DNA of 64,000 nucleotides from Melioribacteraceae bacterium (GTDB taxonomy: Bacteria; Bacteroidota; Ignavibacteria; Ignavibacteriales; Melioribacteraceae), in contig JALVFE010000016.1 of assembly GCA_027030245.1 (NCBI GenBank), forward strand, positions 186,001-250,000, read 5' to 3'. Both the position numbers and the translations under genes were made by a program. Below, one piece after another: positions 34,287 to 44,377 of this stretch; position 1 is the first letter of the stretch; each line of letters begins with the position of its first letter. The notes below the pieces were generated by a model that ran no database searches, had not been told where the DNA came from, and saw nothing but the letters and a program-made list of their open reading frames with translations.

Positions 34287-36339
34287 GTTTCCCAATTTTC
34301 ACCGATGTTTTGTAAAGTGCAATATTCAAACCGAGCGTAAACCAAATCATTGTAATTATTTCATGATCACCGAAATTCCATTCAGCCAAACCCGAAACGA
34401 GAAAAGCCGTAAACGCTCCGATGGTTCCCAAGGCAAACGCCGATTCGATTGTTCCCTTCTGCACCGCCCGGTAAACCCCGAAATCTTTGCCGAAAATTTT
34501 TGCGAGTAAAATCACAAAAACCACGAAACCAAACACACCCAATATTACTAAAATGTGTACATAATTGTTGTGTAAATGCCCGAAATTTTCTTTAAGGTAA
34601 TACGGTTTATATTCCGAAAATATTTTTTGCAAATCTATATCGCCAACGCCGAAGAGCGGATGATCGCGCAGAATTTTCATTCCGGTTTCCCACTGAATCA
34701 GCCTTTGAATATTCGTTGTGTGATACATGTCGATTACAGATAAAAATCTGTTGCGCTTGTATGAAGTAACAGCAATACGTTTTCCTTCAATATCAAACGA
34801 TGCCGGCTTAATTTCTAATGGATAAGTTTTATAAACGGAAATTCTGTCTGTTCCGGGTTTTATAAAGTTAATTTTACCATCCGCAGTAAGTATTGCAGCC
34901 GTGCCGTTAAGTTTAAGAAGCGTAATAACGCCGCCAATTCCTTCAACGGTTTTATGTTTTTTATTTTTTTCCTTTAAATCAAATGCGTATAAACCGTCTT
35001 CGTTATCGGCAAATAAATAATTTTTCCATAAAAACAGATTTACAAAATTTTTCTCCAATTTAACTGTTTGGGGAATTCCCGCAGGCAAAAAGAGAGAATC
35101 CAGTTTGTATATTTTGATAAGCTTATTTTTCAAATTATATATTGCGAGAAATTTTTCGTTAACGGTAATTATCCTTGCGCCGTTAATTTCCGGGAATCTT
35201 TTATACGCCTTAATATCATTGCTGTTTGTGTAAACTGTAACGCCGCTGTCCAAATCGTTAACGTAAAGATTATCGTTCACCAACGCGAAACTTCTCGTAT
35301 CGCCCGGAGAAACAAACTCTGTTTTTTGTTCATACCGGTTTTCCCCTTTCTTTTCCCATAAAACAAATCTTCCGTCAACAAGTTTTGCAAACAGATTACC
35401 GTCCCAAAAAGAAATTTCAGTAACCGGAAAAGGAGCACGGATTGTGTGAGTTGAGTAAGCGCTGTCAATTATTAGAATTCCGTTTTCATAATCGGCAACA
35501 AAAGTTTTCCCGTTTTTAATCTTAACTCCGTAAGCTCTGCCTGGCGTATCCATCACTTTTTCCAAAACCGGTTTGTTCGGTTCGTCCTTGTAAAACAACA
35601 CTTTACTTTCATTGGGAATTAAAAGAACGATAAGGAGTAACAACAACGCGCTGATTCCAATAAGCAAATATTTGCGCTTAAGCAACAACATGATTCCAAT
35701 TCCCGCAATAGCGCCGAGCCATGCCGCACGCGTATAACTTGCGAGTAAAGCAAGCAAGGAAATTAAAAATCCGGCAAGATATATCAGTTTAATTTTGTAT
35801 GTGCTCTTATTCTCAAGAAAAAATGCCAAGTAATAAATCGAGACTATACTTATCAATCCGCCTGCGGTCATTACATATTGGAACGGCGAAGGTCCTTTCG
35901 ATTCAACGCGGTATAATTGCTGGATGAAATGTTCGTACGCAAAAATTATGTATGCAAGAATGGTTAACAACCCGGCACCCAAAAATATCTTTACAAACAA
36001 AACCGCTTTCTTATAATCGTCTGCTGCGACCACCATCGTATAAACAACGGGGATTAACAAAAACCTTTTCAATAAATTATGAAAGGCTTGCGCTTGATTA
36101 ACGGAAACCGTTGTGGAAATAATTTCAGCGATTATAAAAAATAAAAACGGCAGTTCCAGACCGGTTTTACTAAACGGGTTTTTGCGGGTAACGGCAAACC
36201 GGATTAAAATAAAAAGCAAAGCCCCGAAATAACCGATTTGATTAAGGAATATTGAATTTGTAAGAGTGAGTAAAAATATTACGGTAAATACAAAAATTAA
36301 TTTATCGAGAAAAGAAGTTATTTTGGCGGAACTGTTCAT
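34279..36339 (-). CDS. O-antigen ligase/polymerase-like protein with an inserted propeller-like domain
   Basis: This 686-residue inner-membrane protein is built like a WaaL/Wzy_C-family ligase, with about eight segments before residue 242 and three after residue 590. SYTRAAWLGA (R204) and the family segment HPLFGVGD (H560) with HLHNNYVHILVILG are present. The long periplasmic loop, which normally carries only the active-site helices, has about 270 extra residues (262-535). They form repeated short strands such as KTFVADYENGILIID, NLYVNDLDSGVTVY and YLFADNEDGLYAFDL, like a beta-propeller of the LVIVD/NHL type. The gene lies between an MsbA-like exporter and a GT2 gene, a setting for lipid-linked glycan export and ligation. 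The ligase call is family-based; the loop's partner is unknown. Confidence 0.76.
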   Translation of the reverse strand: MNSSAKITSFLDKLIFVFTVIFLLTLTNSIFLNQIGYFGALLFILIRFAVTRKNPFSKTGLELPFLFFIIAEIISTTVSVNQAQAFHNLLKRFLLIPVVYTMVVAADDYKKAVLFVKIFLGAGLLTILAYIIFAYEHFIQQLYRVESKGPSPFQYVMTAGGLISIVSIYYLAFFLENKSTYKIKLIYLAGFLISLLALLASYTRAAWLGAIAGIGIMLLLKRKYLLIGISALLLLLIVLLIPNESKVLFYKDEPNKPVLEKVMDTPGRAYGVKIKNGKTFVADYENGILIIDSAYSTHTIRAPFPVTEISFWDGNLFAKLVDGRFVLWEKKGENRYEQKTEFVSPGDTRSFALVNDNLYVNDLDSGVTVYTNSNDIKAYKRFPEINGARIITVNEKFLAIYNLKNKLIKIYKLDSLFLPAGIPQTVKLEKNFVNLFLWKNYLFADNEDGLYAFDLKEKNKKHKTVEGIGGVITLLKLNGTAAILTADGKINFIKPGTDRISVYKTYPLEIKPASFDIEGKRIAVTSYKRNRFLSVIDMYHTTNIQRLIQWETGMKILRDHPLFGVGDIDLQKIFSEYKPYYLKENFGHLHNNYVHILVILGVFGFVVFVILLAKIFGKDFGVYRAVQKGTIESAFALGTIGAFTAFLVSGLAEWNFGDHEIITMIWFTLGLNIALYKTSVKIGKHD

Positions 36340-38213
36340 TATTGCTGGTCGCGAAATTGTAATTCGTATAAACGTTTATATATTCCGTTCACATCGGAAA
36401 TTAATTCATCGTGTTTTCCGTCTTGAACAATTTTCCCGTTCTCCAAAACCAGAATCCTATCGGCATTACGTATTGTGCTCAATCTGTGGGCAATTACAAA
36501 TGTGGTTCTATCAACCATTAAATTTTCTATCGCTTCTTGAACTAACACTTCTGATTCATTATCAAGAGCGGATGTGGCTTCGTCGAAAATCATAATCGGC
36601 GGATTTTTAAGCAATGCGCGGGCAATGGATATTCTCTGCCTTTGTCCGCCTGAAAGTTTCGAACCCCTTTCACCGATTACCGTATCGTAACTATTGGGTA
36701 ATTTGACGATGAATTCGTGAGCATTAGCCGCTTTTGCCGCTTCCACAATTTTATCCATCGGATAATCGTCCAAACCGTATGCGATATTATTTCTAACGCT
36801 CTCGTTAAACAATATTGTTTCTTGAGTTACGATACCCATTAACCGGCGTAAACTTCTGATTTTAATATCCCGCAGATCAATTCCGTCCAAATAGATTGCG
36901 CCCTTGTATGGATCATAGAACCGTGGCACCAAATCGCACAAAGTTGATTTACCGGCGCCGCTGCTTCCGACAAGGGCAATAACTTCGCCTTTGTTAACTT
37001 TAAAGTTTATGTTTTCTAAAATGAGTTCGTCCGAATCGTCATATTTGAAAAAAACATTTTTAAATTCTATGCTTTCTTTAAATTCCTTAATTTCTTTTGC
37101 ATCCGGGCGGTCAATAATGTTCGGTTTTGTATCAAGAATTTCAAAAATTCTTTCGCCCGCAGCGCTTGATTCTTGTATTCTGTTATTGATGCTTCCCAAT
37201 TCTTTAATCGGCGGCATCAACTGAAAAATGGCAAGCAAAAAGCCCATAAACTCGCTTGCTTTTATTGTGTGGTCGATCAGCACAAGTTTTCCGCCGTAAT
37301 AAACTATTACCACTCCGACTATCACACTGAGAAATTCCGTAACCGGACTGGCGGCGTTACGGATTCGCACCATTTTCAGAAACATCCTGAAAAACTTTTC
37401 GGTCTGCGAACGGAATTTTTTATTTTCGTATTCTTCCATTCCGAACGCTTTTACAATTTTTACTCCGCTTATCGTTTCGTGGAGAACCGAAGTAATATCG
37501 GCAAGCTTTTCTTGAATAACCGTGCTCTGCTTACGTAATTTCAATCCAATCCAAACAATAATCAATACCGATACGGGAACAATAATCAACGAAAATAAAG
37601 TCAATTTAGGACTAATCGATATTGCAATACCGAGAAACACCAATATCGTTAACGGTTCGCGAATAAGATTGAGAAATACAACCGATATACTTTGCTGAAC
37701 AACATTAACATCATTTGTAATTCTGGAAATGAGATCGCCGGTTTTTTCTTTCTTAAAGAAGCTCATCGGTAATTTATGAAGATGCGAATACGCATCGTTG
37801 CGTATATCTTTTATAACGCCTTGTTCAACATAAGCGAGAAAATATGCTTGTAAATATGCAAAAACATTTTTACCGAAATAAGCCAACAGAATAAGAACAA
37901 CAATTTTCAATAATATTTCTTCAACGCTTCCGTGAAAAATAAAATTATTGAATGAATCGGATAGATTTTGGAAAAAATTGCTTATCGAATCCGGGATAAT
38001 ACCGCCGTTTGTACTTTGAGTTTCGGTTATATTTTTTTCAACTCCGGAATTAGCTTGAATACCGTTTTCCTGGAATAAGGTACTGAGCAAAGGAATGGTA
38101 AGATACACCGAAGCGCCGTTCAGCAAAGCAAAAACTATTGTGCTTGCAATAGAAAGCGCAACATATTTTTTGTAAGGCTTAATATACGATATGATTCTTA
38201 AGTATGTACTCAA
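36339..38213 (-). CDS. MsbA-like ABC exporter (lipid A/multidrug type)
   Basis: This 624-residue half-transporter has six membrane segments (residues 20-340) with an unusually long first periplasmic loop of about 60 residues rich in N, S and G. The ATPase domain has Walker A VALVGSSGAGKSTLCDLVPRF split at GSSGAGKST, the Q-loop IVTQETILFN, signature KLSGGQRQR, Walker B IMIFDEATSALD and switch histidine IAHRLST. It forms a homodimer in the inner membrane. Neighbouring LPS-type genes make lipid A-core flipping the best guess, although other lipids or drugs are possible. Its stop overlaps the ligase-like gene start by one base. Confidence 0.9.
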   Translation of the reverse strand: MSTYLRIISYIKPYKKYVALSIASTIVFALLNGASVYLTIPLLSTLFQENGIQANSGVEKNITETQSTNGGIIPDSISNFFQNLSDSFNNFIFHGSVEEILLKIVVLILLAYFGKNVFAYLQAYFLAYVEQGVIKDIRNDAYSHLHKLPMSFFKKEKTGDLISRITNDVNVVQQSISVVFLNLIREPLTILVFLGIAISISPKLTLFSLIIVPVSVLIIVWIGLKLRKQSTVIQEKLADITSVLHETISGVKIVKAFGMEEYENKKFRSQTEKFFRMFLKMVRIRNAASPVTEFLSVIVGVVIVYYGGKLVLIDHTIKASEFMGFLLAIFQLMPPIKELGSINNRIQESSAAGERIFEILDTKPNIIDRPDAKEIKEFKESIEFKNVFFKYDDSDELILENINFKVNKGEVIALVGSSGAGKSTLCDLVPRFYDPYKGAIYLDGIDLRDIKIRSLRRLMGIVTQETILFNESVRNNIAYGLDDYPMDKIVEAAKAANAHEFIVKLPNSYDTVIGERGSKLSGGQRQRISIARALLKNPPIMIFDEATSALDNESEVLVQEAIENLMVDRTTFVIAHRLSTIRNADRILVLENGKIVQDGKHDELISDVNGIYKRLYELQFRDQQ

Positions 38214-38232
38214 GTATTAAATATTTATAATG

Positions 38233-38871
38233 TTAAGTAAAAAACAATTCTATCAAAAAAGAAACCAAATTCATAAACATATTCCACAAGGGGCTGTAAA
38301 TAAATGCAAACAATAATAATGTTCCGTACAAACCCAAATTTAAGTATTTAGCCGTAAGTTTTCCCGGGAACAAATCGTAAACAATGTGCGAACCATCGAG
38401 CGGCGGGATGGGCAGCAAATTAAAAGCGAAAAGGAAAACGTTAAAATAAACTCCCAACCATGTAACTTTTTTAATTAAATGTAAACCTTCAGGATTGATT
38501 CCGTTCAATGCGGTTAAAATAAAATAAAACACAAACGCCAAAACAAAATTTGAAACGGGTCCGGCAACCGTTACAATCAGATCGTTTTTCAAAGGGTTGC
38601 GAAAATTGTTCCGGTTTACGGGTACCGGCTTTGCCCATCCGATAATTAAATAGCCGGAGCTGAAAGCCAAGAGCGGCATTAAGATGCTTCCCACCAAATC
38701 GATATGTTTGATTGGATTTAAAGTTAATCTTCCCAGCTTCTTAGCCGTATCATCGCCGAACTTATTGGCAAAAAACGCATGCGCAAATTCGTGAACGGAA
38801 AGCGATATAAAAAACAAAGGTAAGAATATTAAAAAACTGATTAATTTTTCACTTACTTGGATTACGCCCAC
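38233..38871 (-). CDS. Site-2 protease family (M50) membrane metalloprotease
   Basis: This 212-residue polytopic protein has the zinc-binding HEFAH at residues 27-31 in the second hydrophobic segment and the distal NLLPIPPLDGSHIVYDLFPG motif that supplies the third ligand. This is the short YwhC/SpoIVFB-like type of intramembrane protease without a PDZ domain. The substrate is unknown. The start is a GTG 3 bp after the xerD stop, and the MsbA-like gene follows after 19 bp. Family membership is clear; a role in regulated proteolysis is inference. Confidence 0.9.
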   Translation of the reverse strand: MGVIQVSEKLISFLIFLPLFFISLSVHEFAHAFFANKFGDDTAKKLGRLTLNPIKHIDLVGSILMPLLAFSSGYLIIGWAKPVPVNRNNFRNPLKNDLIVTVAGPVSNFVLAFVFYFILTALNGINPEGLHLIKKVTWLGVYFNVFLFAFNLLPIPPLDGSHIVYDLFPGKLTAKYLNLGLYGTLLLFAFIYSPLWNMFMNLVSFLIELFFT

Positions 38872-38874
38872 AAT

Positions 38875-39774
38875 TTAACCCCGCGGATGGTAATCTTTGT
38901 GAACTTGACTTACATAATCTCGGTTTACATGCGTGTAAATCTGCGTGGTTGAAATATCGACGTGCCCCAACATTTCTTGCACGGCTCTAAGGTCTGCCCC
39001 GCCTTCCAATAAATGTGTGGCAAAAGAATGCCTGAAAGTGTGCGGATGAACTTCCTTTTTTATTCCGGCTTTTTCAACATATTTATTTACGATTTTCCAT
39101 ACAGCCATACGCGATAATTTTGTACCGCGCTTGCCTAAAAACAAATAATTACCGCTTTTATTTCTTTTAACAAGGAAAGGTCTTGAATGCTTTAAATATT
39201 TTCCAATCCACTCGAGCGCGCTGCTCCCCACGGGAACAATTCTCTGTTTGTCTCCTTTTCCCGTAACTCTAACAATCTCTTCGGAAAAATAAACATCGCT
39301 GACTTTTAAATTAATTAATTCGGAAACGCGTAAACCTGAAGAATAAAGCATTTCCAACAACGCTTTATCGCGGAGACCAAGTTTTTCGTTATCTCCGGTA
39401 CCGGGTAAATTCAAAATTTTTTCCATTTCATCGAAGGAAAGAACAACGGGTAAAGAACGCGACGTATGTGTACGGGCTGCCTTTACAAACGGATTTTCTT
39501 CAAGATAATTATTTCTATCCAAATAATCGAAGAAACTTTTTAACGCTGACATATATCTGGCGGAAGTGGAATTTTTCAACCCTATTTTCTTTTGGTGTTC
39601 GAAAAACTTAGTTATCAGTTCTATTGTCACTTCGCTTAAATCGTTAATGTGATGCTTACTTAAAAAATCAATAAATTTATTGATATCCTTTTCATAAGAC
39701 CGGATAGTGTTATCCGACTTGTTTTGCTCTATCTTCAGATTAACCAAATATTCTTGAACGAATTCGTTCATCAA
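38875..39774 (-). CDS. xerD: Tyrosine site-specific recombinase XerD/XerC type
   Basis: This 299-residue recombinase has the SAM-like core-binding N-terminal domain (residues 3-90) and a complete catalytic set: R149 in SGLRVSELINL, K173, H245 and R248 in HPHTFRHSFATHLLEGGADL, H271 in LGHVDISTTQIYTH, and nucleophile Y280. It would resolve chromosome dimers at dif, working with FtsK, part of which is encoded at the end of this window. Whether it is XerC or XerD is not decided. It overlaps the PgpH-like gene by 4 bp. Confidence 0.92.
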   Translation of the reverse strand: MMNEFVQEYLVNLKIEQNKSDNTIRSYEKDINKFIDFLSKHHINDLSEVTIELITKFFEHQKKIGLKNSTSARYMSALKSFFDYLDRNNYLEENPFVKAARTHTSRSLPVVLSFDEMEKILNLPGTGDNEKLGLRDKALLEMLYSSGLRVSELINLKVSDVYFSEEIVRVTGKGDKQRIVPVGSSALEWIGKYLKHSRPFLVKRNKSGNYLFLGKRGTKLSRMAVWKIVNKYVEKAGIKKEVHPHTFRHSFATHLLEGGADLRAVQEMLGHVDISTTQIYTHVNRDYVSQVHKDYHPRG

Positions 39775-41984
39775 GTTTCACTTTCGTTGTTGTTATCGTT
39801 TTCCATTTCGTCTTGTTTGGGGTAACGGATGCGCTTGTGATGCTGGCTTATTAAAATTTTAATAAATGTTTCTTTAATCTTCGATATATCGGAAATTGTG
39901 ATTGGCGAATCGTCAAGTTGACCGTCGTTAACTCTCGACTTAATCAAATTTGTAACCATATTCTCAATCTTTTCTTCGTCAGCTTCATCCATCGAACGCA
40001 CCGCCGATTCGCATGCATCCGCCAACATTAATAATGCGGTTTCTTTCGAGTTTGGTTTTGGTCCGGGATAACGGAAATTGTTTATATCGACTTTGTCTTC
40101 ACCGTAAAGTTGCTTTGCTTTTTCGTAAAAATAGGTGACTACCATTGTTCCGTGGTGCATCGGGATGAAATCAATTATCTCTTTCGGCAAACGATGCTCT
40201 TCCGCTAATTTTATTCCGTTTCTCACGTGATCGATAATTATTCTGGCGCTCTCGCGGGGATCGAGTTTATCGTGAATATTTTCGTTATGCGTTTGATTCT
40301 CAATAAACGCTTCCGGATTTAAAGTCTTTCCGATATCATGATAATATGCGCCGACCCTTGCCAAAATCGGGTTTGCGCCGATTTCTTCCGCAGCGGCTTC
40401 AACCATATTCCCGATTGTCATGGAATGTGTAAAAGTACCGGGCGTGCTTTTTGCCAATTCGCGCAATAACGGACTGTTAAAATCCGTTAACTCAAGTAAT
40501 GTAATTTCCGTTGTTATTTTGAAAATCCGTTCGAAGAAAATAATCAATCCATAAGTTAATGCCGGGCTCATAAGCGCGTTCGATGCCGCAAAGCCGCTTT
40601 GTATCAATATTTGCTCCGCCGAAGCAAACCTTTCCAAACCGAATGCTATAATTCCAACGAGATAACCGACCAAAATGTAAAGGAACGAACGGAAAATTTG
40701 ACTTCTGTTTTTTATATCCCGAACAGTATAAGCCGAAAGTCCGCCGGCAAAAATATTCATTAAAGTAAAAACGTAATCGTTCCCGCGCAAACCGCCGGCT
40801 ACAAATGCGGCAACTACAGTTCCGTAAAATCCCACCCTCGAATCGAAAATAATTGTAAGAAGCATTGAAGCAACCGGAATCAATACCAGAAGTTCAACGG
40901 GAGCTTTTACATTCATTTGATAGATTAGGTAAGTAAGAAAACTAATAAACAAAAGAATAATTGATATAATTAAAATCTTGGAATTATCGTGAAAAATCTT
41001 TTTCCTGAAGAGATAAATGTAAATGCTGAATAAACCAAAGATAATCAATACATGTAAAAACTTACCCAAAGCTTGGAAATAAACGAGTCCGGAATCTTTT
41101 TCTTCCCCTTTTGCAATACGGTAAGAATCGATTTTCAGTTTTATTTCAGGAGTAATCCTATCGTGTTTTGCAACGATGCGCTCGTTTTCCTCAACTATTC
41201 CGATATTTCTGGAAACTTTATCTTGAGCGATTTTTTTTGCTTTTTCGGTAAGCGACTCGCTGTATATCAAATTTGGGGAAAGGAAATGATTTAAATAATC
41301 GTAAACAGCATCTGCGAGTTCTTTATCCTTACCGAACCGCTTATCGATTTCCGTTCTCAATAATTTTTTAGCGGATTCAAAATCGTAAAAACTTGTTTTG
41401 GGAACTACCTTTTCGAATTTACCTTCACGAACCGCAATACTGTCTTTCTTTATATCCGCATAATTTCTATCGAGAAATTTATGTTTGTAAATCTTTGCAA
41501 TTACTTTAACCGATCCGTTTAATATTCCGTTTAAAGATTTATTGAAGTTAATCGATAAAACATTTTCGTATTTTCGAATTAATTTGAATTTATCGTAAGA
41601 AGGCTTCGATAGAATCGTTTTACTTGCTCCCGCATCGGAATTTGCGGATAAATCCTCATCAATGGTTTTAATTAAAAATTTATTATAAGATTTAAGCGAA
41701 TCTATGATTTTTTTTTCTATGTTTTTATCATATACGAATACCGGCGGTACTTTTTGTGCGGCTTGTATTAACTCGCGTTTATAAGTTTCGGGGTCTTTTA
41801 AAATTTCGAAAGGCATCGAAGCAATAAGATCGTCTTGAGTCCAAATGGAACCTACGGTAACCTCAGATTCCAGCGATTCCCCGCGCGGAAACATCAGCAC
41901 AATCAAAACGACCGTAATAAATACAATCAGAAACTTAATTTTCGGATCGCTTTTGATTTTATTTTTCGTGTTTTCCGAAAACAT
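39771..41984 (-). CDS. PgpH-like 7TM-HD domain phosphodiesterase
   Basis: This 737-residue protein has an N-terminal anchor (residues 18-36), an extracytoplasmic 7TMR-HDED domain of about 250 residues, seven membrane segments (about 305-490) and a cytoplasmic HD domain. The HD domain contains HSMTIGNMVEAA and YYHDIGK with H549-D550, followed by HHGTM and DACESAVRS. This is the architecture of PgpH, which hydrolyses the second messenger c-di-AMP; the sensing domain responds to an unknown ligand. No c-di-AMP cyclase lies in this window. The start overlaps the previous HAD gene by one base. Confidence 0.9.
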   Translation of the reverse strand: MFSENTKNKIKSDPKIKFLIVFITVVLIVLMFPRGESLESEVTVGSIWTQDDLIASMPFEILKDPETYKRELIQAAQKVPPVFVYDKNIEKKIIDSLKSYNKFLIKTIDEDLSANSDAGASKTILSKPSYDKFKLIRKYENVLSINFNKSLNGILNGSVKVIAKIYKHKFLDRNYADIKKDSIAVREGKFEKVVPKTSFYDFESAKKLLRTEIDKRFGKDKELADAVYDYLNHFLSPNLIYSESLTEKAKKIAQDKVSRNIGIVEENERIVAKHDRITPEIKLKIDSYRIAKGEEKDSGLVYFQALGKFLHVLIIFGLFSIYIYLFRKKIFHDNSKILIISIILLFISFLTYLIYQMNVKAPVELLVLIPVASMLLTIIFDSRVGFYGTVVAAFVAGGLRGNDYVFTLMNIFAGGLSAYTVRDIKNRSQIFRSFLYILVGYLVGIIAFGLERFASAEQILIQSGFAASNALMSPALTYGLIIFFERIFKITTEITLLELTDFNSPLLRELAKSTPGTFTHSMTIGNMVEAAAEEIGANPILARVGAYYHDIGKTLNPEAFIENQTHNENIHDKLDPRESARIIIDHVRNGIKLAEEHRLPKEIIDFIPMHHGTMVVTYFYEKAKQLYGEDKVDINNFRYPGPKPNSKETALLMLADACESAVRSMDEADEEKIENMVTNLIKSRVNDGQLDDSPITISDISKIKETFIKILISQHHKRIRYPKQDEMENDNNNESET

Positions 41985-42832
41985 CAGTTTTTCTTAGCCT
42001 CTAAAACCATTTCCAAAAATTCTGCGGCGCCGCCTTCGTCGTTTGTTCTTTTTGTTACGTAGTCTGCCATTTCTTTAATTTCATCAACGGCATTGGCAAC
42101 GGCAATTTTCAGAGCTTTTGTTTCGAACAAAGATCTGTCGTTATACCAATCTCCCAAAACGGCGGTTCTTTTAACTTTTGTTTTTAAATGTTTTACAAGC
42201 CTTTTAAGACCTTTCCCTTTGGAATTGCCATGTTTTCTAATTTCCAAGTAGTAAACATTATCGTGATAATGCGATTTATAAAATGATGTAGCCAATCCGA
42301 AACTGTAAGGAAATTGCATCTGTTTGTAAAAAGTTTTCATAATTTTTTTGTTCTCGCCGGTTACCACAATTTCCAAGGTATGACGCAAATAATTTGCATA
42401 ACTGTTAACTTCTTCATATTTCGCATCAACTTTTTCTATCAACTGCGGAATAAGAGAGTTCGATTCGGTATAATAAATCGCATCACCATGACAAAGAGCT
42501 ATTTTAACAAGAAGCTCGTTAGCTAAATTTAACGCTTTCAGAACATATTTTTCTTTTACGTAAGATTCGTGAATAATTTTACCTTCAGGATAACTTTTAA
42601 TTAACGAACCGTCAAGTGAAATTAAAGGTGATTTTAAGTTCAATCTAGCCGCATGCTTAACGATAGCACTATGCAATCTTCCCGAAGCGATTGAAAACTT
42701 CATCCCGTAATTATTCCGTAATTCGTTAACAAGCTCAACGGTTTCGTCGGATATTCTGTTATATTTATCGAGTAACGTGCCATCTAAATCGAAGACGATT
42801 AAATCAAGTTTTTTAAGTAATTTTTTATCCAT
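41984..42832 (-). CDS. Cof-type HAD-IIB hydrolase
   Basis: This 282-residue HAD phosphatase of the Cof/YidA type has motif I FDLDGTLLD (D15, D17), motif II SIASGR, a cap of about 100 residues between motifs II and III, and motif IV AVLGDWYNDRSLFE with GIAVANAVDEIKE-like text (KIAVANAVDEIK). Such enzymes dephosphorylate sugar phosphates, nucleotides or cofactors; the substrate is not predictable. It stands first in a subgroup after a 95-bp gap from the symporter gene and overlaps the HD-protein gene by one base. Confidence 0.9.
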   Translation of the reverse strand: MDKKLLKKLDLIVFDLDGTLLDKYNRISDETVELVNELRNNYGMKFSIASGRLHSAIVKHAARLNLKSPLISLDGSLIKSYPEGKIIHESYVKEKYVLKALNLANELLVKIALCHGDAIYYTESNSLIPQLIEKVDAKYEEVNSYANYLRHTLEIVVTGENKKIMKTFYKQMQFPYSFGLATSFYKSHYHDNVYYLEIRKHGNSKGKGLKRLVKHLKTKVKRTAVLGDWYNDRSLFETKALKIAVANAVDEIKEMADYVTKRTNDEGGAAEFLEMVLEAKKN

Positions 42833-42927
42833 AAAAATGCCGCAAAGTGAACAATAAAAAATTCGATAAATTAAAATAATGAATTAAAACAATATTACTC
42901 GTTTCTGCCCAACAATTATTCCACAAA

Positions 42928-44370
42928 TTAATTTCTTTTAAATGCTAATCTGCTTATAAACGAACCGACCAAAATAGTTCCCAATACTCCGATAAAAGTA
43001 AACCACGTCCATCCGACTAATTGAAGCGAAATAACAGTAATCATTAAAAATATACCCGAAGTAAAACCCGCCAACGCATCTTCTTGAATTGCTTTCTTTA
43101 TAAACAAACCGAGCATAAAAGTGCCCAACAAACCGCCGTACGTAAAAGATGCGATGCTTAAAGCCAGTTCCACAACCGTTTGGGAAGTATTCATGAAAAA
43201 TATTGCCATGGAAATAAGAAGCACCGTCCAAATTACCGTAACCAGTCTTGAAATTCTCAACTCGAGTTTTTCGTTATTGTTGTGCTTCATAAACGGTTTA
43301 TATAAATCGAGCATTGTTGAAGAGCTGAGCGAGCTTATGGAACCTGCCAGAGTTGACATTGCCGCCGCAAAAAGTCCCGCCACAATTATACCGGAATAAG
43401 GACTAGGTAAATGCTCGATAATGAATTTTGGGAAAATTTCGTCTGCGCGTACATTCAAATCTCCGTAAAACGCATATAATGCAACACCGATAAATAAAAA
43501 TATTGCAAATTGAATAATTACCAGAACGCCGCTTCCGATAATAGCTTTTTGTGCCGCTCTCAAGTTTTTAGTAGTAAGTAAACGTTGAACTATTAACTGG
43601 TCTGTTCCGTGCGAAGCCATCGAAAGGAAAGCCCCGCCGATTATTCCGCCGAGCAATGTATACGGTTGTTTGAAAAATCCGGAAAATCCGCCGTCGAAAC
43701 CGAGATTAAAAACGCTTAACTTTTGAGAAATTTGATCGCTTCCCAGAATCGATTCCATTCCATGCGGAAGGAATTCACTCAATAAAAAGTATCCGGCAAT
43801 TATAGCGCCACCGAGATAAATAAACATTAAGAGAACATCGACCCAAATAACGCCCCTTACTCCGCCGGTGTATGTATAAATCAATGTGAATATCGCAATT
43901 ATAACTATTGCCAAAGGATAACTTATATCCAGCATCAGTTTTAGGGGAATTGCCGTTGCAAACAAACGAACGCCGTCTGCTGCCGTACGGGTAAAAAGAA
44001 AAATAATCGAAGCAAAAGACCTGGTTTTCACCCCGAATCTTCTTTCCAGAAATTCGTATGCCGTACTCAAATCGCCGCGGAAATAAGCCGGCAAAAAGAA
44101 AGTTGCCACAATTATCCTTCCGATTAAATAACCGAAAGTAACTTGCAGAAAATTAAAATTTGTCAGGTATGCCAAACCCGGAATAGAGATAAAAGTAAGC
44201 GTGCTGGTCTCGGCAGCAACAATGGAAAAACACACTGCCCACCAAGGAACCGATTTAGCACCGAGAAAATAATCTTTAGCGGATTTTTGTTTTCCACCCG
44301 AAAGACTCCCCAATAATGCTGTTCCAATAAGGAAAAGAGCTATTACTACATAATCGAAAGTTCTATCCAC
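42928..44370 (-). CDS. Sodium:solute symporter family protein
   Basis: This 480-residue protein with about 13 membrane segments belongs to the SSS family. It has GGKQKSAKDYFLGAKSVPWWAVCFSIVAAETS-type text (here DYFLGAKSVPWW and AAETSTLTFISIPG), YTYTGGVRGVIWVD in the middle and AAAMSTLAGSISSLSSSTMLDLYKPF at the sodium-site helix. These are family signatures for Na+-coupled uptake of sugars, amino acids, vitamins or similar solutes. The substrate is unknown. It follows the STAS gene by 7 bp and is followed by a 95-bp gap. Confidence 0.92.
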   Translation of the reverse strand: MDRTFDYVVIALFLIGTALLGSLSGGKQKSAKDYFLGAKSVPWWAVCFSIVAAETSTLTFISIPGLAYLTNFNFLQVTFGYLIGRIIVATFFLPAYFRGDLSTAYEFLERRFGVKTRSFASIIFLFTRTAADGVRLFATAIPLKLMLDISYPLAIVIIAIFTLIYTYTGGVRGVIWVDVLLMFIYLGGAIIAGYFLLSEFLPHGMESILGSDQISQKLSVFNLGFDGGFSGFFKQPYTLLGGIIGGAFLSMASHGTDQLIVQRLLTTKNLRAAQKAIIGSGVLVIIQFAIFLFIGVALYAFYGDLNVRADEIFPKFIIEHLPSPYSGIIVAGLFAAAMSTLAGSISSLSSSTMLDLYKPFMKHNNNEKLELRISRLVTVIWTVLLISMAIFFMNTSQTVVELALSIASFTYGGLLGTFMLGLFIKKAIQEDALAGFTSGIFLMITVISLQLVGWTWFTFIGVLGTILVGSFISRLAFKRN

Positions 44371-44377
44371 AGATTAC

